This document shows positions 54,322-63,944 of a stretch of 64,000 nucleotides of DNA, piece by piece. The notes under the pieces were generated by a model. That model was not told the origin of the DNA, ran no database searches, and was given only the letters and a program-made list of their open reading frames with translations. Position numbers and translations under genes: made by a program. The DNA lies in the NCBI GenBank assembly GCA_963565915.1, contig OY751489.1, positions 3,906,001 through 3,970,000 of the forward strand, read 5' to 3'. Source of the DNA: Entoloma clypeatum. Lineage: Eukaryota > Basidiomycota > Agaricomycetes > Agaricales > Entolomataceae. Numbering within the stretch: the stretch's first letter is position 1; each line of letters begins with the position of its first letter.

Positions 54322-54689
54322 TGTTATGCGTAACAAACCGTTCCAAGGTTCGGGCAGAGTATGCAGGAAGATGGAAAGGCGAAGAGCAATGTGATTGCTA
54401 AATCTAAGGAATCTAGCTATAGTACAAAGGGTTTATATAGGTACTGACTATAGGCGATAGCATATGAGTCAGTGCTGCGCAAGGCAGTGTATCTGAGTAA
54501 GATAACTGCGGAAGGCAGTGCGTCTGAGTAAGACGACTGCGGAATGAGTCAGACAGCTGCGGAAAGCGAGTCAGCGCGGGAGCGAAGTATACTAAAGGAA
54601 ATAAAGTATAATACGATATGTGTAAGCGGGGGCCGATGAGTAAAAGTGAGAAAGTAAGCATATACGTCCGTAGTCGTTAGTCCGTAACA
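54322..54689 (-). repeat. G5 5' LTR (368 bp)
   Basis: Minus-strand promoter: TATATAA at 54,439-54,433, with the predicted transcript start at about 54,405 (AGATTTAGCAA), 34 nt downstream. Confidence 0.93.
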
Positions 54690-54702
54690 GATGACATAGA
54701 TC

Positions 54703-54712
54703 AGCTTGACCT
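54703..54712 (-). promoter_or_regulatory. G3 primer-binding site, self-complementary to its own R region
   Basis: AGGTCAAGCT starts 2 nt after the 5' LTR. It is the exact complement of AGCTTGACCT at 54,931-54,922 inside the LTR, about 33 nt downstream of TATAAG. This is the arrangement of Tf1-type self-priming, where the 5' end of the transcript anneals to the primer site in place of a tRNA. Confidence 0.65.
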
Positions 54713-54714
54713 TT

Positions 54715-55267
54715 TGTTACGGCGATAGCCTACAACAACAAGTACAAGGATTGGATCACGTGGGTTCAAACTTGTTTCCACAACAAGTCTCTCAGTAGGT
54801 CGACTTGGTCAATCAGCGAGTTCCTCAAGAGGACGACTCAGTTCGATGTAGCAGAGCTAAGTCCTCGCAAGGCACTTAGTTTGAGAATGTTCCAGATAAG
54901 ACAAGTAAGTGTTAATTGCCTAGGTCAAGCTAAGGACCTCTACTCTAAGGTTACAGGTCTTATACATGTTATCCTATGGCTATAAATAAGTAAGTGCTGC
55001 GCAGGAGCTAAATAAGCCATTGGTTAGATAGATGTTTCAAGGGGCTGTGGCATACGAGTCAGAGATAAGGCCTCAAGGCCATGAGTCAGAGATAACAAGT
55101 GAAAGTGTATCTAAAAGGAGAATAGTCCAATTCATTGTGAGTCATAGCGCTGATAGAGGGGACACATGTCCCAGGGTTGTCGGAGTTAAGTGAAACGGGG
55201 TCGGATAAGGATTGAGGGTCACGGGGTCATGTAAAGGTGCATAGGAAGAGGGTGAAAAAGTGTAACA
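54715..55267 (-). repeat. G3 5' LTR (553 bp)
   Basis: Partner of 28794-29345. A TATAAG box (54,964-54,959) precedes the sequence predicted to start the transcript at about 54,931. The primer-binding site is immediately left of it at 54,712-54,703. Confidence 0.9.
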
Positions 55268-55626
55268 CAGTCTCAAGAACCTAAAACCAGACCGAAACCG
55301 GACCCAAATGAACCGGTTTGAGACACAAGACAAAATGTGAACTTTGGCCTCTACAAATGATAATGAGAAAGGGTTTGTAAAGTAAAATTTTGTGAACAAG
55401 ACTTTGGCTGCACAGAAAGAAAACCTTTCTTTGCACCAAAAAATAATGCAATACTTTGAATTTGGCTATAATATTCTGAAAGAATCTGGCATCTAAGTAA
55501 TAAGATATTTTGCTGAGGGAAAAAACATATTTCTCTGGACAAAAGTAGAAAGAGACAGTAATGGGAAATTTGTATTCCTCACATTTCATTTAGGCATTAA
55601 GAATGTTTTGGTTTTGCATTTGCCAT
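55268..55626. other. Gene-free AT-rich stretch
   Basis: The region begins with CAGTCTC...AACCGGTTTGAGAC words next to the G3 LTR and has no credible ORF. Confidence 0.4.
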
Positions 55627-55822
55627 GTGTTCTGCCAAATGATTATTTTGTCAATTGTTTTCAAAACATATTTTGCATGTGCCAAATCAAATGTTTTCAA
55701 ATTTCACATGTGCGAAAAACAAAAAAAAAACTTTGGCACATGCAAAATTTGAAAACATTTGATTTGGCACATGCAAAATATGTTTTGAAAACAATTGACA
55801 AAATAATCATTTGGCAGAACAC
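55627..55822. repeat. 196-bp near-perfect hairpin repeat
   Basis: The left arm (55,627 to about 55,712) is followed by an A-rich loop, then its near-perfect inverted complement to 55,822. The ends are GTGTTCTGCCAAATG and CATTTGGCAGAACAC. The loop holds (A)10. No clear target duplication. Probably a small foldback MITE; a transcript would form a long hairpin RNA. Confidence 0.8.
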
Positions 55823-55857
55823 TGTTAAGAACTGATCGACAACTAGTCGGAGCTACG

Positions 55858-55895
55858 TTGGACGTGTTGGAGGGTTGGAGGGTTGGAGGGTTGGA
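55858..55895. repeat. GGTTGGAG microrepeat
   Basis: The 8-mer GGTTGGAG is repeated about four times in tandem (GGAGGGTTGGAGGGTTGGAG...). Confidence 0.6.
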
Positions 55896-55909
55896 GCGCG
55901 TGCAACGTA

Positions 55910-57260
55910 GGGGCAAGGACTTTCAAACACTAGTCCCGGTGCCTGGCTGTAATGCCCCACAAGTGATCTTGCCTTTAATGTTCTGGTCAGACTCGACACA
56001 TCTGACTTCTTTTGGCCAAGCAAAACTTTGGCCACTTTACATGTTCTTTGGGAGTGACTCCAAATATCAGTGATGTAAACCCAGCGCAAAACTCTGCAGC
56101 CACGTAGCATATTTTCAGAAAGTGAGCTTTCGACTCAATCTTCCTTGAAATTGGCCTGACCATGGATTTAACAGCTACCAGATGCTTTCAACGATTTTGT
56201 CACAACATGGTGGACAAAGGGGAAAGCACCGCCCACTGCGCTGCTTGCACACTGCAATCGGGAAGTATTCCACACCCAATGGGAAATAATTCTTGATGAT
56301 GAATTCATTGATGCATGGGAAACCAGAATACTCATGGCCTTTGACAAGACAATCTGGCGGTTTTATCCCAGAGTGGTAACATACTCTGCCAACTATATCA
56401 AAAAGTGAGACATGTTTTTTTCAGGTTATTTGCTCTTCCAATTCCTTTTATTTTAGAGTCCTTATTGGTTTGATTTGGCAAAATGGAAGTTATCCTTGCC
56501 CACGCTGTCTCATACCTAAGTTGAAGATACCTATGATGGGAGGAAATTTCGTAACACTAAAAAATGCATTGATGACAACTACTCTATCGAAACGGCACGA
56601 TGTCATGTTTATGGTCCGAAAAATTTTGCTGTCAACAGTGCTGCTGTGGAAAGAGTTCTTGCTGTGAAGTCTCTGGTTCTGACAAGTGTGCATAATTTTT
56701 GAATTCAATGAGGAGATGAACTAACCTTCAATTTCAGAGCGCATTTTCAAAGCGACTTGGAAAATTTGGATTCAATTCCTTTGAAATGCTTGCTGTTGAT
56801 CTTCTCCACAAATTCGAGCTCAGCATATGGAAATCCCTTTTTGTTCACCTTCTTTGCCTGCTTCATGCAATTGATCCCTCAAAAATTTTTGAAATGGACT
56901 CCCGGTACATCATTTCTACTTATCAAACAATCATTTCTTGAAAAATCAAAGATATCGTCAAATTCATCCGTTTGGGTGTGGTGTGATACACAGATTTGGT
57001 ACCAATGCCTCAGAAATGAAGAAATTGGCTGCATGTGATTACAAAAATCTTCTGCAAGTAAGAAACTACTTATTCCTCCCCTTATATTCGAGGGTTCATG
57101 AATAATGCTAAGTGCACAATACCAGTTTTTGATGGGCTTTTCCCGGATTCACACAACCAAATTGTGCTGAATCTTCTTTTCATACAGTGCCTCACAAAAC
57201 TGATTCAATGTTTGTTGCTTTTTGAATACCTTCAAGATAACTCTGCAAAGAATACCAATT
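55910..57260 (+). pseudogene. Decayed Plavaka/CACTA-like transposase
   Basis: Fragments in successive plus-strand frames match, from memory, the large transposase-like proteins common in Agaricomycetes. They are SDSTHLTSFGQAKLWPLYMF (about 55,990), WEIILDDEFIDAWE (56,285), RFYPRVVTYSANY (56,365), NGSYPCPRCLIPK (56,490), FNSFEMLAVDLLHKFELSIW (56,770) and DGLFPDSHNQIVLNLLF (57,130). A 51-bp GT-AG intron (about 56,406-56,456) would join NYIKK to VLIGLIWQNG. Many stops and frameshifts make it non-functional. The superfamily is inferred from the DDEF, CPCPRC and DLLHEFELG-type blocks. Confidence 0.7.
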
Positions 57261-58250
57261 GAATTAAACCTTTGGTATATAATTGAAAGCCCTACTTCAG
57301 GGCTTTCAGAATATAAAGGAATCATATGATTTAGATCAGAATCCATGGAGATATGAAATTAAATCAGCAACTCATTGAATCAGTTTTGTGAGTATCTATC
57401 CTTATCTTTGATTTGTCTGACCAAATCAAATCTTTTCACCCACAGGCAATATCCTGGTACGGCCTCTAATTCTGCTGGGTCTCTACAAGATTGTTGATCA
57501 GCCGTCAGAGCTCCAATTGTTAAATGCAACTTATATTCTTGAACACCAAGGCATTCTCTTGTGTTGACATCAGATGTGTGGAATCAATTTGGTGTCAGGG
57601 CAGAACCTTTGGCCAACCCGAAAGGAGACCCAACCCATCGGACATCGCCGTTGTCACACCTGCATAGCTGTGCTGGGCATTATCCAAGCTCTGCAGGCTG
57701 CATCTTCGCTTCTGTAGCTTGATCAGAAGTACAAGTAGCCCCAAAACATGATTAAAACACCGATCCCAGCTCAATAACAGGCGGAATATGAGGAAGCAGC
57801 TGAGATCATAGGTTATCAGTATTTTCATGCCAAATTTGGGAAGTCATGCTAGTTCTGTGATCAGTATTATATAAAAAGACCATCAAACTTTATTAAGTAT
57901 ACCCAACAATTCAGACAAATAAGGTATAGACTGGAAGTAGTGATTGCCTTAATATTCTTGCTCTGCAGTTTGGAAGGTCGTGGTTGCATTACACATACTT
58001 TGCATCAGAAAGATCACCTTGTTCATCAGGTGACTGATGACAGGCTGTTGAAACAGCAGTCTGCAACTTGTGTGACAAGTCCCTGTTTTTCATCCTTGCT
58101 ATAACATTGACACCCAAAAGACATCTGGAATATGTTAGGGATGGTACTAGGCAGTATCTCAAGTTTGGTATCTATAGAGTGAGAATTGAGTGAGATATTT
58201 GGGAGATGATGAAAGGTGGGGTTCCAGGTGATAAATTCTTCATGATGAAC
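57260..58250. other. Gene-poor AT-rich stretch
   Basis: It probably continues the decayed transposon, with scattered short coding-like pieces but no alignable domain. No terminal repeat was found. Confidence 0.4.
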
Positions 58251-58960
58251 TAGTCATTCAAATATCAGATTATGGCCTTCATGTTTCCATATCACACCAG
58301 TGCCAATCTTGTCCAGGACTGGCTTTTTTTACTTGCTTTATGTCTTTCAACATTAAAAACATACTGTTGTTTAATTATCAGATATGGTCATTGTGTGCTG
58401 GCATGGTAGTGATGCTGGTTCTGCCCAGGGCTGGCTTCTTTTAAAATTTGAAAGTATACTTAGGGCTCCAGCTTTGAACATATCATTGAACACCAACCTG
58501 TCACTTGGTTGTCAGATATGATCTTCATTTAGCAGCATGGTACTGATGCTAATCCCATCCGAGTCAAGTTTCTTACTTGTTTTACATTTTCCAACTTTGA
58601 AAGCATACTTATGACTCTAGATCTTCAAGTACCAATCTGCCATTCAATTGTCAGATATGGTCTTTATGTAACAATAGAATACTGATGCTAATCTCATCCA
58701 AGGTTGGCTCTCTGACTTACTTTGCATTCAATATTGAAAGCATAGTTACAACTCCAAATTATCACATATAATCAAATGTCAACTAGTCATTCAATCATCA
58801 AGTATAATATTCAAGTAACAATGTGATGCCAATGCTAGACCTCTCAAGAGATGGCTTTTCTATGTACTTGACATCTTTTGACACTGTAAGCATACTTATG
58901 ACTTCAGATGTTCACATATCATTGGGTGCCGATCAGCTATTCAGTTTCCAGAGAATATAT
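58250..58960. repeat. Degenerate tandem repeat, period about 120-150 bp
   Basis: Five to six imperfect units start with ATTCAATTGTCAGATATGGTC-like sequence near 58,255, 58,372, 58,505, 58,642, 58,790 and 58,940. Each continues with an ACTGATGCTAATC-like block, TGGCT-CTTTTACTTG, and GAAAGCATACTTATGACTC. Stops occur in every frame, so it is noncoding. Confidence 0.75.
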
Positions 58961-60379
58961 TTGAGTAGATATAAGCAACAAAATTGTGACCAATGATAAT
59001 TTACATCTGGACAATCCAGGCTTCCTCCAATTCCATGATGTCAAAACCCCAAAGCACACAAAAGGCAATTTATTTCAGCATGACCGTGGGACATATTCCT
59101 CTCATCCTACTTCCATGTTATTTATGATGTATATGTACAGATCTTCATCACAGGAATAAGCCTGGGGCTGCCTTGTCTTACCTGGGCAAATGCCAGCTCA
59201 CCAGTCTGACACAAAAATGAGTGTACAATACTTTTGGGTACTCACCACAGATAAGTTTAGTCACTTGACTTACTTACTTACTACTTGAATCAACAAAGTA
59301 CCATGTCATTTGACACATCCAAAATGCATTGCCTGGCCAAGGTTCAAACCAAGTTCGAACCTCAAGTTCAGGTTCGACTGTCCCCCCAAACCTGAACCTC
59401 CATGTAAGGTTTGGTTCAGCTCAATGTTGAACCTGAACCCCAAACCTGAGGTCAGATTCAGGTTCGGACCAGGTTTGCAAGGTTTGGAAACTGGACTTCA
59501 GCCAGTCTAGGTGACACAGCTAGGCACCAGGCAAAAGAGGAGGCTTCAAAGTGAAGCCTCTGTGCCAGATGGGATTGGTGCAGCTAGAGAGCTGATAGCA
59601 ATGGGGGTGTTCCCCTGTAGCAGTTGATAGCAGTTAAGGATAGCTTAAAAAATGTAACCAGAGTTTACAGAAAAAGCCCTCAATCTCACAGAACACTGTA
59701 AGCTTGACCGAAATCTTGTATTGGCTGTACAATGTTGTGTGAGGTAAAAGGCTTTTTTTACATAAGTGGCTGTGCTCAGCCTAATATGGTAACTCCAATG
59801 ACCAACTGATGGCCATGCCAATCCCACTTGTTACACTAATATGGTATGTCAGAGCACATGCATATGTTTTTTCCAAGAAAAGAGGTATTATATATAGTAC
59901 AACAAGAGCACAGAGGGTTGGTCAGCAATGACGTGGCACTCATCTTGATGCTTTGAGCAGGGGGGAATAGCTTGACTGCATACAGGCCTCTATTAATCAC
60001 CTTTACATTGATCCACTTACTGACAATTCAATTCTCGCAGGAGCACCTCCACTTTTCTTGCGAACAAAACTCCTGCAAGCCCTCTCTCAAAAACAAATAA
60101 ATCAAGAAATCAGAAATCCAAGCCCAAAGACTCTGCGGTCAAGGGATGGCTCAGCATTAGGCTATAGCGCAGGTATGGGTATCCACAGGTACAGGTACAG
60201 GTTGGGTGTTTGCAACCCACAATCCGTGAGGTACCCATCACATGTTGTGCTGTGAAGTGTCATGTCAACCAATCCTCTCCCTCCCTCAACTCATTCCCAA
60301 CGGTCACATCTGGTGCCCAACGGCTGCCTGTCATTCCCAGTGGGCTCCACTCAACACCAATGGCCTCCTCTTCAGGTAG
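58960..60379. other. Gene-free stretch with AGGTTCGAACCTG words
   Basis: From 59,335 to 59,505 the words GGTTC, AACCTGAACC and AAGGTTTGG recur in both orientations, followed by GGAAACTGGACTTCAGCCAGTC. That resembles the subterminal sequence of the hAT-like MITE at 29.4 kb. No gene is seen. Confidence 0.4.
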
Positions 60380-61535
60380 TCAACCTACACTGTATTGTAA
60401 TTTACAGTCCAGCAAAGGCATACAGTGTATGGTAAATTACGGAACCAGCGAATTCGCTACAACACCAGCAAATTTACCATGGCAAACGGCGAAATAATAA
60501 TGTCACCAGCGAAGAAAAAATGTCGCCGGCGACAACATCCAACAGATCGGCGAATAATTCACTGGTAAAAGACACCACGGTGAAAAACCAGCGAAGGACC
60601 GGCGACAAACTGGCGACATGGCGACAGGCCATCGGCGAATTGATGACCCATCGGCAAAAGCGAGCCTTGAGTGCCGGCAACACTGCAAATGAAAAGAACA
60701 ATGCTAATGACAGAGCGGCAAATAATTTACTGGCGAGAGACACCACAGCAAAAAACCGGCAAAAGATCGGCCACAAATCGGCGACAGGCCATCGGTGAAT
60801 GAATGGGCCACCGGCGAAACCAAGTCTTGAGGGCCGGCGACACTGAAAATTAAAAGAATGATGCTAACGACAGATCGGCATATCATTCACCGGCGAAAGA
60901 TGCTACAGCGAAAAACCAGCGAAAGACCGGTGACAAACCGGCGACACGGCGACAGACCATCGGCGAATTGATGACCCATTGGCAGAAGCGAGCCTTGAGT
61001 GTCGGCAACACTCCATATACAAAGAACAATGCTAACGACAGATCAGCAAATAATTCACCGGCGAAAGACACCACAGCCAAAAACCGGCGAAAGACCGGCA
61101 ACAGACCGGCAACAGGCCATCAGTGAAAGCAAGCCTTTAATCCATGCTGATGTCATGGTTTTTTACCATTTTTGATGCTTATGACCAGTTTGTGCTGCTC
61201 ATGACTGATTGAATAAAAATCCATGTATATATTCTGAGCTTTTCAGCATGTGTGCTCCTCATTGCACAGTCAGTAATGGGTGGATGTGTGGGTTCAATGT
61301 TGCATGATGCGCGACACACACACATCACACATGTCAAATACATGTAAACAAATCTCCAAAAATATCGCACATCCTCCTCATTATCTCTACACAGGAACAA
61401 GTAAACTTTTCTACTATATCAGTTAGGTAGGGGAGCATGTTGTATCATCAAGTATGTATTTATTTTATCAAATTTCGCCACGGATTCCAAGTTATAGAGG
61501 TCCCATGGTCTGAACCAAATAATAGTAAACAATGC
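60380..61535 (+). repeat. Left inverted arm of the foldback element
   Basis: Outer unique part 60,380-60,540, then about four direct units (near 60,544, 60,714, 60,877 and 61,043). An AT-rich inner part follows (about 61,180-61,535) that includes TGGTCTGAACCAAATAATAG. Confidence 0.8.
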
Positions 61536-62831
61536 ACCAAAGACATCGCGCAGGCATGCACGGTGCCTTCCTCATGATTTAATAATAGTTTGAAGCAATA
61601 GGACTCATGACTGCATATGTATTCACCTTGTGACACACTTTGTATAATTTTTAGAAGTCCAGATATGATAGAAATAATCAAATGTGCAGATTTGAGGAAA
61701 AGTATCATATCTCCCCAAGGAATGAACCAAATTTGAAAAATGAAGGTGTTCTGAGATCCCCTGAATGTGGAGAATCCAAAGGTGAAATAAAAGATTTTGG
61801 TCAAATTTTCGACCTATTTTGCTCATATTCACCTTATCAAGTCCTTGAACTTTACTTGAATGGTCTGAGGAGGTTTATATCCAATGTTTCAATGGTATAC
61901 AAACAGTACATGTAGACTAAAGTGGTTGTGGAAAGGGGAAAGGAGGAAAACATTGGTTTTGGTGTTTGGAGTAACTCATAATGCACTGTTGCATCACGAT
62001 TTTGCCTGTGTTTTGATCTCTCATTTCAGAATACAGATTCTCCATCATACATAGCTTGAGTATCCAGCTGTATATATACTTTTCATGAGTTCATAGGCAT
62101 CTATCCATTAGTTAACAAGCATCTTTGTGGCCCATCAAGTGGGAAATATAGAAAACATGATTTCGTTCCCAACTGTCATTGTTATGCACGTGGGATTCTG
62201 AGACATATTTTGGACAATGTCTTATCTCCAGTCTTCCACATGGCATGGATTCTCTTGGAACTTTTTGTATCAAGTAGATGTACATCTGATACACCCTATA
62301 CAACCATCTATAGATTTATTGACCATACAATAATGATGCCAGATGATGAATACATAGATATTTTTGATGTGCAAGTTGTCTGATACTTTTTAACACCTAT
62401 CTATACATCACACCATTTACTATTGATGCGTTGAGACCTACTCACACTAGAGAATAGCCATACACAGGTGCCCAGATTGCACCACAGGCATAAAATGATG
62501 ATCTGTGCCAAAGATGAGGACATACATTTCAGCTTTTTTCACCATGTTCTACCTCTACATGGTATCCGCATATCTTTATTCATATCCTCACATAATCAGG
62601 AATGAACCTCCAGATGGTTCTGTGGTGGGGAGAGACTTTCTATGGTGTATTAGAACAAATATACTGGTAAGCTTCACTTTCAAATGTGTCTACAGCTTTG
62701 CCGGCACTGCACACATGCCCTAGATAACCATTGAGATGGTGACTCATTGACCAGCAAAAGAACATTGTTGCCACAGCCAGTTTTTTGCTGTGGTGTCTTT
62801 TGCCAGTGAATTATTTGCTGATCTGTTATTA
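61536..62831. other. Central region of the foldback element
   Basis: AT-rich, with no recognised domain. A 77-codon plus-strand ORF (61,682-61,915) and an open plus-strand stretch at about 62,110-62,380 (containing FHMAWILLELF) are the only coding-like pieces. Neither resembles a transposase I know. Confidence 0.4.
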
Positions 62832-63944
62832 GCATTGTTTTCTATTATTTGGTTCAGACCATAGGACCTCTATAACTTTAAATCTGTGGCTAATTTTCTT
62901 AAAATAAATACATACTTGATGATACAACATGCTCCCCTACTCATCTGATATAGTAGCAAACATTGCTTGTTCCTGTGTAGATGATGTGCAATATCTTTCG
63001 ACATTTGTTTACATGTATTTGACATGTTTGATGGGTGTGTGTTGCACATCATCCAACATTCACCGGTTTTTCGCCGGTTTTGTGCCATGGTGTCTGTCAC
63101 CAGTGAATTATTCGCTGATCTGTCATTAGCATCGTTCTTTGTATATGGAGTGTGGCCGACACTCAAGGCTTGCTTTTGCCGATGGGTCATCGATTCGCCG
63201 ATGGCCTGGTGCCGTGTTGCCGGTCTTTCGCCGGTTTTTGGCTGTGGTGTCTTTCACCGGTGAATTATTCGCTGATCTGTCGTTAGCATTGTTCTTTTCA
63301 TTTGCAGTGTTGCCGACACTCAAGGCTCGCTTTCGCCGATGGGTCATCAATTCGCCGATGGCCTGCCAGTGTCGCCGTGTCACCGGTTTGTCACCGGTCT
63401 TTGGCCAGTTTTTCACCGTAGCATCTTTCGCCGGTCAATGATATGCTGATCTGTCGTTAGCATCATTCTTTTAATTTTCAGTGTCGCCGGCCCTCAAGAC
63501 TTGGTTTCGCCGGTGGCCCATTCATTCACCGATGGCCTGTCGCCGATTTGTGGCCGATCTTTTGCCGGTTTTTTGCTGTGGTGTCTCTCGCCAGTAAATT
63601 ATTTGCCGCTCTGTCATTAGCATTGTTCTTTTCATTTGCAGTGTTGCCGGCACTCAAGGCTTGCTTTTGCCGATGGGTCATCAATTCGTCGATGGCCTGT
63701 CGCCGTGTCGCCAGTTTGTCGCCAGTCCTTCGCTGGTTTTTCGCCGTGGTGTCTTTTACCAGTGAATTATTCACCGATCTGTTGGATGTTGTCGCCGGCA
63801 ACATTTTTTCTTCGCTGGTGACATTATTATTTCGCCGTTTGCCGTGGTAAATTCACTGGTGCTGTAGCGAATTCGCTGCTTCCATAATTTACCATACACT
63901 GTATGTCTTCGCTGGACCGTAAATTACAATACAATGTAGGTTGA
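62832..63944 (-). repeat. Right inverted arm of the foldback element
   Basis: Reverse complement of the left arm with an additional direct unit between about 63,075 and 63,250. A further partial unit lies inward at 62,745-62,832 with no left-arm partner. Confidence 0.8.

Larger units (their letters stand above)
48122..54689 (-). mobile_element. Ty3/gypsy chromovirus G5, apparently intact, TSD GATGA
   Basis: LTRs 48122-48489 and 54322-54689 (368 bp each) look identical along their whole length. They are flanked by perfect GATGA duplications (48117-48121 and 54690-54694). It is inserted in the leader of G3, just past its primer-binding site. Gag, a -1 frameshift signal, a complete uninterrupted pol and the 3' accessory ORF are all present. 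It is the best candidate in the window for a recently mobile, autonomous element. Confidence 0.95.
28794..55267 (-). mobile_element. Ty3/gypsy chromovirus G3 (about 7.6 kb), split by three insertions
   Basis: The two LTRs are 28794-29345 and 54715-55267. Between them, on the minus strand, lie leader, gag, protease, RT, RNase H, integrase, chromodomain and an extra 3' ORF. Subtracting G2, G4, G5 and one copy of each target duplication leaves about 7.58 kb. Each interruption splits a reading frame or leader that rejoins exactly when the insert is removed. The LTRs differ at many positions, close to 9% over the part I compared, so G3 is old. I find no target duplication: the flanks are CATGG and CAGTC. 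Confidence 0.9.
60380..63944. mobile_element. Foldback-like element with 1.1-kb inverted arms of direct repeats
   Basis: The plus-strand start TCAACCTACACTGTATTG and the complement of the end TCAACCTACATTGTATTG match. The similarity continues inward for over 1.1 kb (60,380-61,535 against 63,944-62,832), with the outer 500-600 bp almost identical. The arms consist largely of direct repeats of about 165-185 bp, with cores such as ATCGGCGAATTGATGACCCA. The right arm has at least one more unit. The central 1.3 kb is unique. This matches the design of foldback (FB) elements. No target duplication or transposase was identified. Confidence 0.8.

Noticed and set aside
28789..55272. Target-site duplication for G3
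   Set aside because: The 5-bp flanks CATGG and CAGTC do not match. No duplication is claimed although the element ends are clear.
59310..59510. 66-codon Pro/Lys-rich plus-strand ORF
   Set aside because: It is the translation of a tract of repeated GGTTC/AACCTG words.
62112..62380. Opposed ORFs in the centre of the foldback element as a transposase
   Set aside because: Too short, with no DDE or other catalytic pattern visible.
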